This document shows, piece after piece, positions 59,452 to 64,000 of a DNA stretch of 64,000 bases. The notes under the pieces are model-generated. The model had not been told where the DNA came from. It saw only the letters and a program-made list of their open reading frames with translations, and ran no database searches. Numbering within the stretch: position 1 is the first letter of the stretch; each line of letters opens with the position of its first letter. The position numbers were made by a program, and so were the translations under genes. This stretch comes from Limnanthes douglasii subsp. nivea. Lineage: Eukaryota; Streptophyta; Magnoliopsida; Brassicales; Limnanthaceae. The stretch spans positions 7,896,345-7,960,344 of the forward strand of contig JAUPFV010000005.1 in NCBI GenBank assembly GCA_036936605.1, in the 5' to 3' direction.

Positions 59452-60656
59452 GTGACAGTTAAGATTCTCAACTAGAACATTAGAGAAATAGGTAACAAAA
59501 CCTCTAAAAAAGGCTCAAACTAATAAAAATATATGAAAACTTAGACTTTATTTCCTTATAGGAACCTATGATCAAAGTGGATAACCTTGAGAATATTGCT
59601 AGGCACGTTGGTTTTACTCATTTTACTGAAAATCTAAACAATAAAATCTAGCTCATATGGAATAATAACTTCAAGTTGGATATTAAGCAGCGCCAAAAAT
59701 TCATTCATGGTTCCATTAGACACTCAACTATAGATACCGTCTTTCTAGTTACGATTATATATGCTAAATGTTTGAAGGATTAGAGAATTGAGCTATATAA
59801 TAACCTAAGATTATTAGCTAACAACTCCAAGGAATGGATTTTAATGGATGATTTCAACACAATATAATCTTCTCGTGAGCAACTTGCTTGCACCACCCTT
59901 TGTTTAAAAGTATGGATGTCTTGAATGACTCTATAAGGGATTTTAGCCTCGAGAATGTTGGTTACTTGGGGACTAAGTACACTCGGTCAAATAACGCCAA
60001 GTGGGAGAGCCTTGATAGAGTACTTTATAACCGTACATGGACTAACTATTTCTCTGATACTAAAGTCAATCATATGGCCAGAACTTATTCTGACCATAAC
60101 CCTATGTGTATATCAATCTTCAAGGATCTTACAAGACTAAACCATCTTTAAAATTCCAGATCATGTGGGTTCTTCATTAGATTTCTTTTAGAAACTGTGG
60201 AGCTTTCTTAGGAATCAAAACATAGTTGGTTACCCTATGTATGTTTTTTGGAATAAATTAAAAAGATTAAAAGGTTTTCTTAAGATATGTAATAGAGACT
60301 GTTTTGCAGACATATTTGATATTTTTCTTAATGTTGAAGAGGTAGTTAAATCCCTGGATAATAACGACCAAGTCACTCAAAATCCTAAAGATAAAATTAA
60401 GCTATATAGTGCTAATGCTAACTATCTTCAACTACTTGCTAAAAATGAGGTTTATTGGCAGCAAAATATCTATACAAATTGGATAAAATATGGGGAAAAG
60501 AATACTACCATATACCATAATTATGTCAAAATGAAAAGAATGAGAAATAAGATCCATAGTATCCTTGACAACCAAAGATGGATTTCTGACCAAGACCGGC
60601 TTGGTATCTCTGCTGAAAGTTACTTTAAATCTATCATTACTGAGCAATATGATCAT
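59452..60656 (+). pseudogene. LINE-1c ORF2, part 1 (endonuclease, RT start)
   Basis: Begins GTGACAGTTAAGATTCTCAAC, the counterpart of the ATG start in the other two LINEs (ATG now GTG), with an early TAG. The endonuclease end is clear at 59888-60151: NVGYLGTKYTRSNNAKWESL, DRVLYNRTWTNYF and ARTYSDHNPMCISI (SDH catalytic motif). The RT lead-in at 60237-60656 includes NKLKRLKGFLKICNRDCFAD and NWIKYGEKNTTIYHNYVKMK. Interrupted at 60657 by a solo LTR. Confidence 0.8.
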
Positions 60657-61011
60657 TGGTGTGGATTATTTCTGATTGATTGTAATTCACTAAAGTGTTT
60701 TGGGAATTTAATGTTTAAGATGGAGTGTAGTGAGATAATTAAGGTGTGTGCTTGTATGAAAATATGATCACCCTCATTAATGAAATTAGTTAAGGTATTT
60801 ATACTTAATAAATGACCCATGGGCCTTTCGGGTCAGATTGTGGGCTCAGATTAAGTTTAAAAACCCATTTCTCAAGGTTTGAAATGACCAGCACCTAGCT
60901 TAGTCACATTCCACTACATTTGTCCTGTTCGGTTTGTTATGGCAGTGGCTTGGTCCGAACTACCCTTCGAATAGAGGTAAGTTGTTGTGTAAAACATATC
61001 TGACCTTCTCA
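60657..61011 (-). mobile_element. Solo LTR of the Tat-C family
   Basis: 355 bp from TGGTGTGGATTATTTCTG to CTTCTCA, alignable along its length to the Tat-C LTRs (shared ACCCTCATTAATGAAA, GACCCATGGG, AGCACCTAGCTTAGTCA). Target duplication ATCAT is at 60652-60656 and 61012-61016. No internal sequence: the product of LTR-LTR recombination. Confidence 0.9.
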
Positions 61012-61429
61012 ATCATGATGAATCTAATGAATTAAGTGACATTATTCCTAAGATAATTAATGATGGGGACAATAAACTATTATTGGATATTATTACTGAA
61101 GTAGATATTTAATGAGTAATTAGAAGTCTTAATCCCAGTAGTGCTGCTAGGATTGATGGATTTAACAGTATTTCTTTTAAACATGTTAGAACATCATAAA
61201 ACAAGACTTACATGCTGATATTAAAGCTTTTATTCAGGGTCAGTTTATTCTTCAGGGTATCCTGGCTACAATGATAGCTTAGAAGGATTGTAGGCCAATT
61301 AGTCTTTTCACATTATTGAACGAAATTGTCCCTAAAATTTTAAACAATATGATAACTAAGATCATCACTAAAATAATATCATATCTTCAAGGTCGTTTTG
61401 TGCTTGGCATAGACATCAATGATAATATC
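61012..61429 (+). pseudogene. LINE-1c ORF2, part 2 (RT fingers)
   Basis: The frame left at the solo LTR resumes with DESNELSDIIPKIINDGDNK, then stops. Further on it has PSSAARIDGFNSISFKH-like sequence and, near 61280-61420, KDCRPISLFTLLNEIVPKIL and IISYLQGRFVLGIDINDNI, the RT motifs before the palm. Interrupted at 61430 by a MITE. Confidence 0.75.
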
Positions 61430-61856
61430 GAGGGATGACAATGGGTTGGCCCGCTCGAGCCCGCTTTTTGGACATTTAAGCCTGAACCCGGCCCAACCCG
61501 CTCCCGGACTTGTATTTTCAAACCCGAGCCCGTTCATTCGTGTCCGTCGGTCAACCCGGCCCGACCCGCGGACAACGATTTTAATATTTTTTTTAATTTA
61601 TTTCAAATATATTAATTTACTTTTTTATATATTATTGTTATTATATATATAAAATATTTATTTTTATATATTTTTATAATTTTCGGGTCGGAACGGGTCG
61701 GACAAACTGGAAATCCAAACCCGGCCCGACCCGGTTGCGGGTTACAATTTCTTAACCCGGACCCGGCCTGTTCTTTGTTCGGGTCGGACAAAACCCGGCC
61801 GGGCCAGATCGGGTTGGGCTAGGACGGGCCGGGGAGCCGCCAAATTGCCATCCCTA
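61430..61856. mobile_element. GC-rich hAT-like MITE
   Basis: 427 bp with ends AGGGATGACAA and (reverse complement) AGGGATGGCAA. Both arms are packed with repeated CCCGGCCCGACCCG / CGGGTCGGGC motifs around an AT-rich centre. Target duplication ATAATATC/ATAATATT, 8 bp with one mismatch, is at 61422-61429 and 61857-61864. These ends and internal CGGGTCGG repeats are typical of a widespread plant hAT-derived MITE type. Confidence 0.8.
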
Positions 61857-63998
61857 ATAATATTTCTGGCTAAAGAGCTTGCCCATGATACAAACAAAAA
61901 TACTAAAGGTAGTAATATTATGATTAAGATGTATATGACTAAGGCATTTGATATAGTTTCTCATAATTTTATTCTTAAAATATTAAAGTTATTTGGATTT
62001 AGTTCTCCTTTCATTAACTTAATGGCCCGTATGATAAAGTATGTGTATCTTTCTATCCTAATAAATGGTGAGTCTAAGGGGTATTTTAAAACTAAAAGAG
62101 GTATCATGCAAGATGAAATTGTATCCCTCAGCCTTTTTATAATTGGAGAGGAGTACATGATCAGAGGTTTGAGAAATTTATTTGATGAGAACTCTGATAT
62201 GAGATACAAATTCAAAAGCCATATGGTCATCTATTGTTTGACATTCACTGATGACCTTTTAATCTTCTCTAATAGTCAATCTTCTACCATAGACAAGTTG
62301 GGTACTTTATTCTAGCACTACCAAGAGCTCTATGGTCAATCGATAAAGAAAAAGAAGACCAAATTCATCACATATTCTAAAGTTACACATGCCAATCATT
62401 CTAATCTATAAATTTTGATTGGTTTTAAAACATGCATCCTTCAAACAACCTATCTGATAACTACCATCCATATTCACAATAAAGCCAGTACTTACGACAC
62501 TCTAGTATCTACAATTAGGGATTTGATTAAAGAATGGGATGGGAAGCACATATGATTTGGTGGTAGGTTAGTATTAATCCAAACAACCTTAATGGCCTTT
62601 CAAACTTATTGGATTCAATGTTGTCTTTTGCTTATGATTCTTTAGGATGGAAAAACAATTTAACAACTCCATATGGGATTCATCAGAAGAAAAGAACATA
62701 ATTAAGTGGACTAAGTGGGCTAAAATTTGTAGACCATATGATAAAGGTGGCTTTAATATTAAGAAAATTTAGGATTTGCAAGACTCATTCTCTTGCAAGC
62801 TTTGGTATAAATTCAGAGATCACAAGTCTATATGGTCCAAATTCCTTCACAATATTTATCGCAAAGAATATCATCATTTACAATTAAACTATTCTGGACA
62901 CCCTCTCAGACCTAGAAAAAGCTCATACTAGTCATAAAGTTGGTTGAGCCTCACATATGGAGTTAGGAAAGGATGAGTTGTACTTTTGGACAGATAAATG
63001 GTGTTCTTACTCTTCCTTTATTATTCAAGATAGAAAAATGACAACATATGGTTCACTAAAGATAAGGTTAACTCCTACTTGGACTAAAATGATTGGAAGC
63101 TGGACAAGCTTCAAGAATCAATTCTACTTTCTGATATCCATATTAAAAAACAAAGATAATGAATAAGATTTTATCTCTTGGACCCTATCAAATGATGGTT
63201 GCTTTAAAACAAAAGAAACATGGAATTACAAGAAGCAAAACTAATAAATCTAATTTATTTAAAAAACTATAGAATACAATAAAACCTAAAAGATGTTCTA
63301 TCCTAACCTGGAGAATCCTAAATAATTGAATTTATGTTGACTATGTACTAATGAAAAGGAAATTTATCCTTATCTCCAAGTACCAGTTTTGTAACAACTT
63401 GGAGATTATAAACCATCTTTTTGTTTCATGTAAAACTACATGGGAAGTCTGGATTTACTTATCTAGTCTATTTGGTATTAAATTAGATAGATATATGACT
63501 ATTCCTCATTTGATAAGGTGTTGGTTCTGGTATGTTAATAAACATACTCATGCTAGAACTTATATCTCTGTTATGATATGATGGGACCTGTGATAGATAA
63601 GAAATCGACTAAATTCAGTGGTAGTACTCATTCAATTATATTTATTGTAAATTATATCAAACATATTATAATAGGCATTGGTCAGACCAATTTGCTAGGT
63701 AAAGCTCACTGGACTAATGACCTAAATATTTCCTCTGACATTGTTGTTATAATCATCTTAATAAAAAAAGTTCTTATATATAGGTGGAAACTCCCTACTG
63801 ATAATAGGTTTTATCTAAATATAAATGGATAGTAAAATCAATGGAGATGCTAGTGGTGGTGGTTTAGTCAGAGGAAGTTATAGAGAGATTATTATTGGCT
63901 TTGATATGCTATATGAGAAGTTTACTCTCATTTTAGCTGAAGAAATAGATTTACTAGATGGTTTAATAATTTGTAATAATTTGGGCATTAACAATTTA
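61857..63998 (+). pseudogene. LINE-1c ORF2, part 3 (RT palm, zf-RVT, RNase H; runs off the window)
   Basis: 61845-62315 has IFLAKELAHDTNKNTKGSNI, MIKMYMTKAFDIVSHNFILK (A/FD palm motif), a damaged RGI.Q box (KRGIMQDEIVSLSLFII; usual RGIRQGDPLSP), and LTFTDDLLIFSNS with both catalytic Asp kept. 63351-63581 carries zf-RVT (HLFVSCKTTWEVWIYLSSLF). 63811-64000 reads FYLNING, then GDASGGGLVR and ILAEEIDLLDGLIICNNLGI, an RNase H domain. Some plant L1 lines have gained this archaeal-like RNase H. Stops throughout. Confidence 0.82.
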
Positions 63999-64000
63999 GA

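Noticed and set aside
1..64000. tRNA or rRNA genes
   Set aside because: No cloverleaf with A and B boxes or rRNA sequence was recognised; the only tRNA-like match is the short primer site of Tat-A.

Overview
The window is nuclear DNA of a flowering plant, most likely a dicot, though nothing seen fixes the genus. It is AT-rich and full of retrotransposons. It holds introns with plant-type splice sites, a plastid-targeted carbamoyl-phosphate synthase, and telo-box and site II promoter motifs. Only one compact host island is recognisable, about 10.6-17.5 kb. It contains a tRNA-splicing endonuclease catalytic subunit (Sen2 type, minus strand) and, divergently, the three-exon gene for the large subunit of carbamoyl-phosphate synthase (carB, plus strand, 1194 codons). 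They share a promoter region of about 0.3 kb. Two tandem duplications mark the Sen2 gene: a 70-bp one shifts the frame and cuts off its C-terminus, and a 132-bp one duplicates the 5' UTR exon with its splice donor.

Left of the island (1-9.6 kb) lie two L1-type LINE remnants on the minus strand. Between them is the 3' end of a Ty3/gypsy element (Tat-D). Right of the island (about 19-51.5 kb) is a nest of Ty3/gypsy elements with pol on the minus strand. Their domain order (gag, protease, RT, RNase H, second archaeal-like RNase H, integrase) is that of the Tat lineage. Tat-A (23086-33501, target duplication GGTTC) sits in the integrase of Tat-B. Tat-C (39786-50174, target duplication ATATT) sits between the gag and RT parts of an older element, Tat-E. 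From 51.5 to 64 kb come AT-rich spacer, a foldback, a Mutator-like MITE with a perfect 9-bp target duplication, a decayed Ty1/copia element, and a third LINE (plus strand). That LINE is itself interrupted by a Tat-C-type solo LTR and a GC-rich hAT-like MITE.

The most interesting signal is an accessory gene carried by Tat-A, B, C and D, antisense to gag-pol and placed between integrase and the 3' LTR. Each copy has the same globular core, resembling the plant 'putative gypsy type transposon' domain. The better preserved copies add a charged tail and a coiled coil. A and B share an identical 12-base TATA region, with a one-base variant in D and a looser match in C. In A and C the gene has a short phase-1 intron at the same place. 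Such an intron can survive retrotransposition only because the gene is antisense to the genomic RNA. Between this gene and integrase, A, B and C each carry short tandem repeats.

All transposon genes seen here are broken by stops and frameshifts. Exact element ends, the lineage names and the novelty of the antisense gene need alignments and searches that could not be run.
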